DNA of 13,930 nucleotides from Clostridia bacterium (GCA_017469605.1 JAFUGB010000130.1:1-13930); one strand, 5' to 3'. Shown: positions 1 to 7,340, counted from the stretch's first letter. The notes: generated from the letters alone by a model not told the origin. Program-made: numbers and translations.

Positions 1-222
1 GAGGTCGCCTCCTGGCCGGAGGGCGCCATTTATGCCGATCATCTGACCATCAAGGTGCATTTTGATGATCAGGATGCCTGCGCCGCCCTTGCCGGGCTGG
101 GGGCAAAAACCGCCGTGCTGTTCCATGCCGATCAATCCCGCTGCCAGGCGCTGATCGGATCGCTGGCTGCCCGGGGGATCCACGCCTGTACGCTGGCTCC
201 CGGCGAACGCCTGGCCGTTTAA
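1..222 (+). CDS. C-terminal fragment of a probable beta-CASP/RMMBL-type metallo-beta-lactamase-fold hydrolase
   Basis: An open frame runs from the window edge to a TAA at 220-222, giving the last 73 residues of a protein that starts outside the window. The visible part reads like the RMMBL segment that ends RNA-processing metallo-beta-lactamase proteins. It has a His/Asp-rich strand (KVHFDDQDA), a strand ending in FHAD that would supply a metal-binding His, a helix, and a final strand ending APGERL. In this family the segment completes the two-metal site used to cut RNA or other phosphodiesters. The catalytic HxHxDH motif would lie upstream and is not seen, so the assignment rests on overall pattern only. 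It is convergent with gpmI. Another alpha/beta hydrolase C-terminus remains possible. Confidence 0.45.
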   Translation, partial: EVASWPEGAIYADHLTIKVHFDDQDACAALAGLGAKTAVLFHADQSRCQALIGSLAARGIHACTLAPGERLAV

Positions 223-301
223 TGCCGCTTTATACGAAAACCTGATGAAAACAATACATGTGAAAACACAAATTTGACAGGGAAGGGATACGAACGGGGG
301 C

Positions 302-328
302 GTTCTCTTTCGGAGCCCGAAAGAGAAC
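302..328. repeat. Perfect hairpin of interspersed repeat copy A
   Basis: GTTCTCTTTCGG (302-313) pairs perfectly with CCGAAAGAGAAC (317-328) around a 3-base loop. Read on the minus strand it is followed by ACGCCCCCGTTCGTATCC (303-286) and a TCCCTG..CAAAT tail down to about 270. That arrangement matches the one at 3133-3190. No U-tract follows, so it is not a classic intrinsic terminator, although it lies between two convergent gene ends. Confidence 0.7.
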
Positions 329-332
329 CAGA

Positions 333-351
333 AAGGGCCGCGCAGGCCCTT
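333..351 (-). terminator. gpmI: Possible gpmI terminator hairpin
   Basis: A 7-bp GC-rich stem (333-339 with 345-351, 5-base loop) lies about 60 bases after the gpmI stop. On the minus strand it is followed by a broken T-rich stretch (TTCTGGTTCTCTTT). A second, weaker hairpin (389-394 with 402-407) touches the gpmI stop codon. The U-tract is imperfect, so this is tentative. Confidence 0.35.
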
Positions 352-407
352 ATCGTTCCCCTGCCAATTTCTGCATTATATCCGGGGGGGACGGAGCCCC
401 GCCGTCC

Positions 408-1982
408 TTATTTCAGCATGCCTTCCAGCCAGCAGTCAGGGGCTTTCAGGCCCATGGCCTGCAGCACGGTGGGGGCCACGTTGGCCAGGCCGAACTTGTC
501 GTCCTTGAGGGCCAGCGTTTCATCGCAGACGATGAAGGGCACGGGGTTCAGGCTGTGGGCGGTCTTGGGCTGCAAGGAGCCATCCTTGGCCTTTTGCAGC
601 ATTTCATTGCTGTTGCCGTGGTCGGCGGTGACCATCAGCAGGCAGTTGTTGGCCTTGCAGGCTTCCCATACCCGGCGCAGCTCCAGATCCACGCTCTCCA
701 CGCCGATGCGGGTGGCGTCCATGTTGCCGGTGTGGCCCACCATGTCGCCGTTGGGGTAATTGCAGCGGATGAAGCCGTACTTGCCGCTTTCGATGGCCTC
801 GATCATCTTGTCGGTGATCTCGGCGGCCTTCATCCAGGGCGCCTCGTCAAAGCTGCGCACATCGGAGGGCACCTCCTCGAAGGTTTCCAGCGCTTCGCTG
901 AACTTTTCGGAGCGGTTGCCATTCCAGAAGTAGGTCACATGGCCGTATTTCTGGGTTTCAGAAATGGCATACTGGGGAATGCCCGCCGCCACCAGCACTT
1001 CGCTCAGGGTATTGTGGATGGCCGGGGGATTGACCAGAAAGCGTTTGGGCAGCTTCAGGTCGCCGTCGTACTGCAGCATGCCGGCGTAGAGCACGTCGGG
1101 CTTGGGGCCGCGGTCAAAGTGGTCAAACTGCTGGTCGTCGAAGGCCATGCTCAGCTCCAGGGCGCGGTCGCCGCGGAAGTTGAACAGCACCACGCTGTCG
1201 CCGTCCACGATGGGGCCCACGGGCTTGCCGTCCCGGGCGATGACAAAGGCGGGCAGGTCCTGGTCAATGGCGCCGGTTTCCTGGCGGTAGGTCTCCACCG
1301 CTTCCCGGGCGGAAGAAAACATGCGGCCTTCGCCCTTTACATGGGTCTTCCAGCCCAGCTCCACCATGGGCCAGTTGGCCTGGTAGCGGTCCATGGTTAC
1401 TTTCATGCGGCCGCCGCCGCTGGCGATGCAGGCATGGAAATCGGCGCCGTTCAGGGAGGCCATGAAGGCTTCGATATCGTCCACATACTGCAGGGCTGAG
1501 GTGGCGGGTACGTCGCGGCCGTCCAGCAGGGCATGCACGCGCACTTCCTTCACGCCCTGGGCCTTGGCGTTCCTGATCAGCGCCTTCAGGTGGCTGATGT
1601 TGCTGTGCACGTTGCCGTCGCTCAGCAGGCCGATAAAATGCAGGGTGGAATTTTTGCCGACGCAGTTGGCGGTGAGCTCCTTCCAGGTATCGGATTCAAA
1701 CAGCTTGCCGCTCTCGATGGATTCGTTGACCAGCTTGGCGCCCTGGGCATAGATCTGGCCGCAGCCCAGCGCGTTGTGGCCCACTTCGCTGTTGCCCATG
1801 TCGTCATCGGAGGGCAGGCCCACGGCGGTGCCGTGCGCCTGGATGGTGGTGTTGGGGAAAATGCGCGTCATTTCATCCAGCGTGGGGGTATGGGCGTGCA
1901 GCACCATGTTGCCGCCGCCCAGGTCCTTGTCGGTCTTGCCTACGCCGTCCATGACGACCAGCACAACAGGCTTTTTATTCAT
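408..1982 (-). CDS. gpmI: 2,3-bisphosphoglycerate-independent phosphoglycerate mutase
   Basis: This cytoplasmic enzyme interconverts 3- and 2-phosphoglycerate in glycolysis and gluconeogenesis using two Mn ions and a phosphoserine intermediate. The 524-residue protein is full length and belongs to the alkaline phosphatase superfamily. Visible motifs are the N-terminal metal aspartate (MDGVG, D12), the nucleophile loop DDMGNSEVGHNALG (S65), the substrate loop LLDGRDVPATSA, FNFRGDRA, the metal-binding RCNYPNGDMVGHTG, TADHGNSNEM (D454, H455) and TAHS (H476). The AHGTAVGLP.DDDMGNSEVG block and the length recall the plant/trypanosomatid-like branch more than the roughly 510-residue Bacillus enzyme; this is a reading from memory. 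The ATG has AAAGGGA ten bases upstream and a near-consensus promoter. It stands alone, without the usual eno, tpiA or pgk neighbours in view. Confidence 0.97.
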   Translation of the reverse strand: MNKKPVVLVVMDGVGKTDKDLGGGNMVLHAHTPTLDEMTRIFPNTTIQAHGTAVGLPSDDDMGNSEVGHNALGCGQIYAQGAKLVNESIESGKLFESDTWKELTANCVGKNSTLHFIGLLSDGNVHSNISHLKALIRNAKAQGVKEVRVHALLDGRDVPATSALQYVDDIEAFMASLNGADFHACIASGGGRMKVTMDRYQANWPMVELGWKTHVKGEGRMFSSAREAVETYRQETGAIDQDLPAFVIARDGKPVGPIVDGDSVVLFNFRGDRALELSMAFDDQQFDHFDRGPKPDVLYAGMLQYDGDLKLPKRFLVNPPAIHNTLSEVLVAAGIPQYAISETQKYGHVTYFWNGNRSEKFSEALETFEEVPSDVRSFDEAPWMKAAEITDKMIEAIESGKYGFIRCNYPNGDMVGHTGNMDATRIGVESVDLELRRVWEACKANNCLLMVTADHGNSNEMLQKAKDGSLQPKTAHSLNPVPFIVCDETLALKDDKFGLANVAPTVLQAMGLKAPDCWLEGMLK

Positions 1983-2018
1983 AGCAGGTCATTCCCTTTC
2001 TTAAATGAATCAATTTTG

Positions 2019-2033
2019 GTGTGATGATCACAC
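2019..2033. promoter_or_regulatory. Palindrome near the gpmI transcription start, possible operator
   Basis: TGTGAT-G-ATCACA is a perfect inverted repeat around one central base, extended by one more pair to GTGTGA..TCACAC. It lies just downstream of the predicted gpmI start point (about 2037) in the 5' leader, where a bound repressor would block transcription. It resembles CRP/FNR-type half sites, but no cognate regulator is in the window. A chance palindrome is possible. Confidence 0.4.
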
Positions 2034-2043
2034 ACACCGGTAA

Positions 2044-2073
2044 ATTATAGCATTAAATGCAAATAACTGTCAA
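2044..2073 (-). promoter_or_regulatory. Sigma-A promoter of gpmI
   Basis: On the minus strand, a consensus TTGACA (2073-2068), an 18-base spacer and a consensus TATAAT (2049-2044) predict transcription from about 2037, giving a leader of roughly 55 bases before the gpmI ATG. Confidence 0.8.
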
Positions 2074-2085
2074 TCGCGGCGCGGC

Positions 2086-2114
2086 TTGACAAGCGGGGTA
2101 TTCAAGGGTAAAAT
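2086..2114 (+). promoter_or_regulatory. Sigma-A promoter of the histidine phosphatase gene
   Basis: Consensus TTGACA (2086-2091), a 17-base spacer and TAAAAT (2109-2114) predict a start near 2121, about 20 bases before the ATG. Its -35 box lies only 12 bases from the divergent gpmI -35 box, so the two polymerases would be close together. Confidence 0.8.
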
Positions 2115-2140
2115 ACGGCCCAAAAGGGATAGGGAGGAAT

Positions 2141-2911
2141 ATGATGCGGATTTTGATCGTACGGCACGCCGAGCCCGACTATGTACATGACTGCCTGACC
2201 GAAAAGGGCCGGCGGGAAGCCGACCTGCTGGGGCAGCGCCTGGCCGCCATCCCGGCCAAAGCCTATTATGTCTCGCCCCTGGGCCGCGCCCAGGAAACAG
2301 CTGCCTATACGCTTAAAAGGGTAAACCGCCAGGCTGTTACGCTGCCCTGGCTGGCTGAGTTCAGGGGAAGGGTGCCCGTTCCCGGTACGGACAGGGGCCG
2401 CATTCCTTGGGATTACCGCACCGCCCAATGGGCCGGGCGTGAGCAGCTGATGGATCGGGAAAACTGGCAGCAGGACGCGCTGGTGCGCGGCGGCACGGTG
2501 GCCGATATCTGGCAGGAGACAAAGGACGGCGTGGACGCCCTGCTGATGGAGCACGGCTATCGCCGCGATGGATGCGTGTACCGGTGCGAAAACAATACCG
2601 ATGATACACTGGTGCTGTTCTGCCATTACGGCATCGGCATGGCGGTGCTCTCCTGGCTGACCAATATGCCCCCTGTGCCCATGTGGCAGAATTTCCTGTT
2701 CCTGACAAGCTCGGTGACCACCGTGATCACCCAGGAGCGGATCAAGGGTGAAATTGAGTTTCGCTGCCTGTGCGCGGGCGATGTGAGCCATCTGCTGGCC
2801 GCGGGCGAGCCGCTTTCCCTGGCCGGCCTGTTCCCCGAAACCTACAACGGCGTGGAATCCACCGCCCCTGCCTTATGGCCCGGCCAGCCGTGGCCCCAGG
2901 CGATCAGGTAG
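2141..2911 (+). CDS. Histidine phosphatase family protein (phosphoglycerate mutase-like fold)
   Basis: The protein has 256 residues. The family transfers phosphate through an active-site histidine; here the N-terminal motif is ILIVRHAEP, with the RH pair at residues 8-9. A catalytic arginine follows in SPLGRAQETA. A second histidine sits in LFCHYGIG, which corresponds to the usual AHG block. The substrate cannot be read from sequence, because members act on sugar phosphates, cobalamin or nucleotide intermediates, or proteins. It is a little longer than the commonest 200-residue members, with an extra C-terminal part. The start is set by GGGAGGA just upstream; a second ATG directly follows the first and could be used instead. 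It is divergent from gpmI and probably monocistronic. Despite the shared superfamily name, it is not a close relative of the cofactor-dependent mutase GpmA. Confidence 0.88.
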   Translation: MMRILIVRHAEPDYVHDCLTEKGRREADLLGQRLAAIPAKAYYVSPLGRAQETAAYTLKRVNRQAVTLPWLAEFRGRVPVPGTDRGRIPWDYRTAQWAGREQLMDRENWQQDALVRGGTVADIWQETKDGVDALLMEHGYRRDGCVYRCENNTDDTLVLFCHYGIGMAVLSWLTNMPPVPMWQNFLFLTSSVTTVITQERIKGEIEFRCLCAGDVSHLLAAGEPLSLAGLFPETYNGVESTAPALWPGQPWPQAIR

Positions 2912-3013
2912 GAATGAAGGTTGTTTGAAAATACGATTGCAAAGCGGGATCAACGAATAACAAACATCCTGCGCCTGAAGCGCTTTTGTCGCCAAGCGAG
3001 CTTTCGGGCATCA

Positions 3014-3077
3014 GGAAAGCAGGGCAATTTGCGATAAAACAAGTTCATTTGTTTTTCTGCAAATTGCCCTGCTTTTC
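3014..3077. repeat. Long imperfect hairpin, candidate terminator of the phosphatase transcript
   Basis: AAAGCAGGGCAATTTGC (3016-3032) pairs perfectly with 3059-3075. A second stem, AAAACAA with TTGTTTT (3036-3042 with 3049-3055), lies inside around a 6-base loop. A run GCTTTTC follows on plus. It could end transcripts arriving from either side, or be a small palindromic mobile element. Confidence 0.6.
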
Positions 3078-3132
3078 ACTGTGCGCGGCTTTGCCGCGCT
3101 GCCCGGGAGCGGGTCTTTGCGTTTTCGTTACG

Positions 3133-3190
3133 CTTTCTTGGGCTTCCAAGAAAGTACGCTCCCGTTCGTTTCCTCCCCTGCAAATCTCAG
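3133..3190 (+). repeat. Interspersed hairpin repeat copy B
   Basis: A 9-bp perfect stem, CTTTCTTGG/CCAAGAAAG with loop GCTT (3133-3154), is followed by ACGCTCCCGTTCGTTTCC (3156-3173) and a TCCCCTG.CAAAT tail. The 18-base block matches copy A (303-286, minus strand) at 16 of 18 positions. The hairpin arms differ between copies while staying paired. Confidence 0.65.
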
Positions 3191-3216
3191 CTTATGCGTT
3201 TTGCCAAAGGGTCAGT

Positions 3217-4608
3217 TCATCCCCGCTTGGCGCGCAGCTGGTCGCTGAGCTCCTTGGCATAGGCGTCGGTCAGGCGGAATTTCTTTTTAAAGAAGATCAC
3301 GGCAGCCACCAGCCCCAGCATGGGCAGGATGGTCATCAGCAGCCGCAGGCCCAGCAGGGTGGAAGCGCTCTGGGCCACCACCACGGCCTCCTCATCGGTG
3401 TTGCCTACCAGGCCGATCAGGTCCAGGCCGATGCCCGTGAGGAACACGGCCACGCCGCTGGCGGCCTTGACCACGAAGGTCTGCATGGAAAAGATCACGC
3501 TTTCCTCCCGGCGGCCGGTCTTGATTTCGCCGTAGTCCACCGAGCCGGACAGGAACACCGTGGTCAGCACGCTGAGCACGCCGTTGGCGGCAAACACCAC
3601 CGCGCCGGGGATGCACAGCAGGATCAGGTTATGCGTGATGCCGGCCAGGCACAGCGCCAGCAGCACGGCATAGCCGCCCACGGCCATGGCGATGGCCAGC
3701 CGGAAGATTTTTTCGTTGGGCATCTGCTTTTTGCGCAGCACGGGATAGAGGATCATCATGCCCAGGATCTGGAAGGCGCCGCCCACGGTGCTGAACAGCG
3801 TATAGGAGCCCTTCCAGCCCTCGCCGCCAAAGTCATATTTGAAGAAATAGATGATGAAATTGCTGGTCAGGTACAGCGCCATGTTGATGAGCACGATGGT
3901 GGCCACCACGGTGAGCGCCTGGTCGTTGCCAAACAGCGCTTTGAACATTTCCTTTACGCTGCTCACCTGCATTTCGGTCTGGTGCTCGCGCATAAACAGG
4001 CAGCAGACGATTTCGGTGACCACAAAGATCACGGCTACACCCAGCGCCACATAGCGGAAGCCCTGCACGTCGTTGCCGCCGCCCAGGGCGCCCACGGCCA
4101 GCATGGTGAACATGGCAATCAGCGCGCTGCCCACGCCGGCGCAGGTGCGGCCGATGACCGAAAGGTTTTCACGGTCGGCGGGGGTATCGGTCACGGCGGG
4201 GATCATGGACCAGTAGGGGATATCCATCATGGTATAGGTGACGCCCCACAGGATGTATACCACAGAGAAATAGACCATCAGGTTGGCGCCGCTGTTCACC
4301 GGCGCGGCAAACAGGGCATAGAGCACAATGGCGTTCAGGACGGTGCCCGAGAACAGCCAGGGGCGGAACTTGCCCCAGCGCGTCTTGGTTTTGGCCACCA
4401 GCACGCCCATAAAGGGATCGTTCAGAGCGTCGAACACCCGGGCCAGCATCAGGATCAGGCCCACAAAGGTGGCACTGAGGCCCAGGGTATCCTGGTAGTA
4501 GAACATGACATAGCTGGCGCTCAGCGCGTATACCATGTCCTTGCCCACGGCGCCCAGGCCGAAGGCTGCTTTCTGTCCCAGGGACAGCTTCATTGTTTTC
4601 TGACTCAT
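3217..4608 (-). CDS. GPH-family sugar:cation symporter (MelB/UidB-like MFS transporter)
   Basis: This is a 463-residue inner-membrane protein with about 12 hydrophobic segments, the usual size for the glycoside-pentoside-hexuronide:cation symporters. The family's N-terminal signature is clear at about residues 55-85: an RVFDALNDPFMG block followed by a charged loop ending TRWGKFRPW. Members carry glycosides or uronides into the cell with Na+ or H+. The substrate cannot be read directly, but the gene follows the family 2 glycosidase by 18 bases, so it most likely imports that enzyme's beta-galactoside or beta-glucuronide substrate. GGAGGGG lies 7 bases before the ATG, so it has its own strong ribosome binding site inside the operon. 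The C-terminus is a short basic tail (about the last 25 residues). Confidence 0.93.
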   Translation of the reverse strand: MSQKTMKLSLGQKAAFGLGAVGKDMVYALSASYVMFYYQDTLGLSATFVGLILMLARVFDALNDPFMGVLVAKTKTRWGKFRPWLFSGTVLNAIVLYALFAAPVNSGANLMVYFSVVYILWGVTYTMMDIPYWSMIPAVTDTPADRENLSVIGRTCAGVGSALIAMFTMLAVGALGGGNDVQGFRYVALGVAVIFVVTEIVCCLFMREHQTEMQVSSVKEMFKALFGNDQALTVVATIVLINMALYLTSNFIIYFFKYDFGGEGWKGSYTLFSTVGGAFQILGMMILYPVLRKKQMPNEKIFRLAIAMAVGGYAVLLALCLAGITHNLILLCIPGAVVFAANGVLSVLTTVFLSGSVDYGEIKTGRREESVIFSMQTFVVKAASGVAVFLTGIGLDLIGLVGNTDEEAVVVAQSASTLLGLRLLMTILPMLGLVAAVIFFKKKFRLTDAYAKELSDQLRAKRG

Positions 4609-4626
4609 GGATATTCCCCTCCGAAT

Positions 4627-6774
4627 TTATTTTTGATTCACGTCAAACGCGATGCTGACCGTTTCCAGCCCGGGGCAGCGGATGGTGAGCGTGGCTTTTC
4701 CCGCCCGGCCCACGGTGCGGATATAGGTGCCGCCCATGCCGCCCTCGGCGGTGGCGGCGGCGGGGCCCACCAGCTGGGCCGCGCCGGTGACTTCAAAGAG
4801 CAGCGGCGGCTGCACAAAGGGCGTTGTATGGCCCCATTTATCCACAATGCGCACGCGCACGGCGGCCATGTCGTAGGTGTCGCCTTCGGTGAGCAGGGTG
4901 GCGCTGGGCGTCGCCTCCAGGCGCAGGGCGCAGTTGGCGGCCTTTGTGACGGATTTGACCACTTTTCCGTCTTTTACGGCGTCAAACCGCCATTCGGTCA
5001 CCCGGTCGCCCCATTCGCTGATGAAGTTCTCGGCCTTCATGGGCATGGGGCCGTGGGGCAGGTTGGCAAAGGGCGTTTCGCTGAAGGAAGCCACAAACCG
5101 GTCATTTTTATACAGGTCCACCCGATCGGCGTTGGTCAGCAGCCATACGTCACCGATGACGCTGGCGGGGTAATCGCCAATGTCCATGCTGCTGGTGACC
5201 TCCAGCACGGGCTTTTCATCCTGCTGGCTGGCATAGAAGGCGGCGGCGAGCTTGGGGTTGCGGAAGGCGTCCATTACCCCGTGGTAGCAGATGCGGTCGC
5301 CGCTGCCAAAGTCCTTGTGGGTGGGATAATCGAACATGCACCAGCTAAAGCATCCCGCGTGTTCGCCGTCCTGGAGGGCGTCGTTATGTACTCGGGCATG
5401 GCGCAGGGCGTGCTCCTGGAGCCGGGCCCAGTTGTCAAAGCTCTTGGTGGGGAACATATGGCCGTTGTTTTCGCTGATCAGGAAGCCCTTGGACCGGTCG
5501 GGAGTCACCTGGGCCTTGGGCAGCGCGCCGGGATTATTGCCGGTATGGCTGAAATCATTAAAGGCGTAAACATCCTCCAATAAGCTGCTCTTTTGCAGGT
5601 AGCGCACGCCGCTGGTCTGGCGGCTGGGGTCCAGGGCATGGGCCGCCGCGTTGGTGCGCGCGTAAAATTCGTCGTCGTCCAGGCTTTCGTTGATGCGCAC
5701 GCCCCACAGCACAATGCTGGGGTGATTGCGGTATTGCAGCACCATTTCTTTGGTGTTTTCAACGGCCTGCAGCTTCCAGCTTTCATCGCCAATGTGCTGC
5801 CAGCCCGGGATCTCGGTGAACACCAGCAGGCCCATCCTGTCACAGGCGTCGATGAAGGCGTGGCTCTGGGGATAATGGGAGGTGCGCACGGCGGTGCAGC
5901 CCAATTCCTCCTTCAGGATGCGGGCGTCCTCCACCTGCAGGCTGTCGGATACGGCATAGCCGGTATAAGGATAGCTTTGGTGGCGGTTCAGGCCCCGCAG
6001 ATAGGTTTTTTTGCCGTTCAGGTAGAAGGCGTCGGCCTTGAATTCGGCGGTGCGGAAGCCGAAAACAACGGTTTTCACATCGGCATCCCGCAGCGTCACC
6101 TCACAGGTGTACAGGGTGGGATGATCCAAATCCCAGGCTTGGGCCCCGGGCACATCCAGCCGGATTTCCCCGCCGGCGGCGCCCTGTCCCTGGGCTACGG
6201 CATGGCCGGCGGCATCCAGAATGCGCACGTCCACGGCGTTCCCGGCCCCCGCTGTTTTCTGGTCCAGCGTCACCTGTACGGCGGCGGTGTGCAGGTCGGG
6301 GGTATATACAAATACATCGCTGATGTAATCCTCGCCCTTGGCATCCAGCCAGGCCGGACGATACAGGCCGCCGTAGGTCAGGTAATCAATGACGAAGCCA
6401 AAGGGGGGCGTGGCGGGGTTTTCGGTGCTGTCCAGCTTGACGGCCACCAGGTTTTCTCCGGGACGCACAGCGTCGGTGATTTCAACCCGGTACGCGGTAT
6501 AGCCGGTGTTATGGCGGCCAATCTCCCGCCCGTTCACATACACCGTGGCGATATGCGCCGCACCGTCCAGCTGCAAAAAGAACCGCTTGCCCGCGGGCAG
6601 GGTAAAACGCTTGCGGTAGCCGCTGACCGCCTGGTAGGCTTTTTCGTCCACGGCGTGCAGCGGAACTTCCTTCACGGTATGGGGCAGGCGCACAGCCTGG
6701 GCCGCGCCTTCTCCCCGTCCAAAGGCATCGGTCCATTCCGGCACAAATTCCCAGCCGTTGTTGAATGCAATCAT
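4627..6774 (-). CDS. Glycoside hydrolase family 2 protein (beta-galactosidase or beta-glucuronidase type)
   Basis: The enzyme has 715 residues and no signal peptide, so it is probably cytoplasmic, cutting beta-linked sugars from imported glycosides. The domain order is typical: an N-terminal jelly-roll (about 10-145), an Ig-like domain (150-245), a TIM barrel (about 246-520) starting near FYLNGKKTYLRGLNRH, and two C-terminal beta domains. The general acid/base is the Asn-Glu pair in LWGVRINES (E363). The likely nucleophile is the Glu in FLISENNGHMFP (E435). I chose the ATG at 6774 because AGGAGG abuts the upstream ATG at 6780, leaving it no spacing, but sits 6 bases from 6774. Substrate is undecided: NES replaces the NEP seen in many glucuronidases. 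It is first in an operon with the symporter and may be read through from the phosphatase gene 54 bases upstream. Confidence 0.93.
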   Translation of the reverse strand: MIAFNNGWEFVPEWTDAFGRGEGAAQAVRLPHTVKEVPLHAVDEKAYQAVSGYRKRFTLPAGKRFFLQLDGAAHIATVYVNGREIGRHNTGYTAYRVEITDAVRPGENLVAVKLDSTENPATPPFGFVIDYLTYGGLYRPAWLDAKGEDYISDVFVYTPDLHTAAVQVTLDQKTAGAGNAVDVRILDAAGHAVAQGQGAAGGEIRLDVPGAQAWDLDHPTLYTCEVTLRDADVKTVVFGFRTAEFKADAFYLNGKKTYLRGLNRHQSYPYTGYAVSDSLQVEDARILKEELGCTAVRTSHYPQSHAFIDACDRMGLLVFTEIPGWQHIGDESWKLQAVENTKEMVLQYRNHPSIVLWGVRINESLDDDEFYARTNAAAHALDPSRQTSGVRYLQKSSLLEDVYAFNDFSHTGNNPGALPKAQVTPDRSKGFLISENNGHMFPTKSFDNWARLQEHALRHARVHNDALQDGEHAGCFSWCMFDYPTHKDFGSGDRICYHGVMDAFRNPKLAAAFYASQQDEKPVLEVTSSMDIGDYPASVIGDVWLLTNADRVDLYKNDRFVASFSETPFANLPHGPMPMKAENFISEWGDRVTEWRFDAVKDGKVVKSVTKAANCALRLEATPSATLLTEGDTYDMAAVRVRIVDKWGHTTPFVQPPLLFEVTGAAQLVGPAAATAEGGMGGTYIRTVGRAGKATLTIRCPGLETVSIAFDVNQK

Positions 6775-6780
6775 GTTCAT

Positions 6781-6786
6781 CCTCCT
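6781..6786 (-). promoter_or_regulatory. Ribosome binding site that decides the GH2 start
   Basis: AGGAGG directly touches an ATG at 6780 and lies 6 bases before a second in-frame ATG at 6774. Normal spacing favours the second, shortening the protein by two residues. Confidence 0.75.
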
Positions 6787-6828
6787 ATGTAAAGATTAAT
6801 AAAAACCATTTTTCGCGGCGGATGCGCT

Positions 6829-7284
6829 TCAGCGGCGCAGCGCCTCAAGCAGCCCGCGGCAGCCCTGCTCAATGTCGTTTAACGTGCCGTTAAAATCCCG
6901 GGTATACCAGGGATCGGCCACGCTGGCCCCGGGGCGCCCGGCCCAGTCCAGCAGCCGGGATAGCTTGCCTGCCGGATCGCCGCCGTAAATATACCGCATA
7001 TCGGCCATGTTTTCGCTGTCCATGCCAATGATGCGGTCATACTTTTCATAATCGGCCCGCACGGTTTGTCGGGCCGCGTGCCGGGGGCAGGCGTAGCCCC
7101 GCGCCGTCAGCGCCCGCTTCATGGGCGGATAAATATCGTTTCCGATCTCCTCCCGGGTGGCCGCCGCCGAATCCACGCGGATTTCGTTTTCCAGCCCCGC
7201 TTCCCGGATCAGCCGCCCCAGCACCACCTCCGCCGCCGCGCTGCGGCAGATATTGCCGTGGCAAACAAACAAGATTTTTTCCAT
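6829..7284 (-). CDS. Low-molecular-weight protein-tyrosine phosphatase
   Basis: The 151-residue cytoplasmic protein has the usual length of the family, which removes phosphate from tyrosine or, in some bacteria, arginine residues. The P-loop is VCHGNICRS, with the CX5R nucleophile C8 and R14. The family's general acid is the Asp in DPWYTRD (D124), followed by the aromatic residues that favour phosphotyrosine. The MDSEN block (D89) is also typical. GGGAGG lies 10 bases before the ATG. No tyrosine kinase or capsule gene is nearby, so the partner is unknown. The GH2 gene starts 54 bases downstream on the same strand, with no clear terminator between them. An McsB-reversing arginine phosphatase (YwlE type) cannot be excluded. 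Confidence 0.93.
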   Translation of the reverse strand: MEKILFVCHGNICRSAAAEVVLGRLIREAGLENEIRVDSAAATREEIGNDIYPPMKRALTARGYACPRHAARQTVRADYEKYDRIIGMDSENMADMRYIYGGDPAGKLSRLLDWAGRPGASVADPWYTRDFNGTLNDIEQGCRGLLEALRR

Positions 7285-7310
7285 AAGTTTTCAGCCTCCC
7301 GAAAAGTCGT

Positions 7311-7340
7311 ATTCTGCCCCGTTTTGACGCGATCTGCCAA
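7311..7340 (-). promoter_or_regulatory. Candidate promoter of the tyrosine phosphatase gene
   Basis: On minus, TTGGCA (7340-7335), an 18-base spacer and CAGAAT (7316-7311) would start transcription about 20 bases before the ATG. The -10 box matches consensus at only 4 of 6 positions. Confidence 0.35.

Larger units (their letters stand above)
2912..3216. other. 305-base convergent intergenic region with stacked hairpins, no gene
   Basis: The region lies between the 3' ends of the phosphatase (+) and the sugar symporter (-). No convincing coding frame is present. It holds a long hairpin (3014-3077), a GCGCGGC/GCCGCGC hairpin near 3084-3100, and repeat copy B (3133-3190). An outer pairing of GGGAGCG (about 3108) with CGCTCCC (3157-3163) encloses copy B's hairpin. 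It is best read as a 3'-end repeat/terminator zone. Confidence 0.6.

Noticed and set aside
555..1499. Plus-strand 314-codon frame inside gpmI
   Set aside because: It is antisense to a textbook enzyme with all its motifs and has no domain of its own.
2986..5583. Very long plus-strand open frame (865 codons) opposite the symporter and GH2 genes
   Set aside because: It is a shadow of high third-position GC in the minus genes. Its translation is His/Gly/Ala-rich low complexity with no motif or ribosome binding site, and it spans two well-supported genes and their gap.
5593..6792. Plus-strand 399-codon frame opposite the GH2 gene
   Set aside because: It has the same shadow pattern, Gly/Val/His-rich composition and no start signal.
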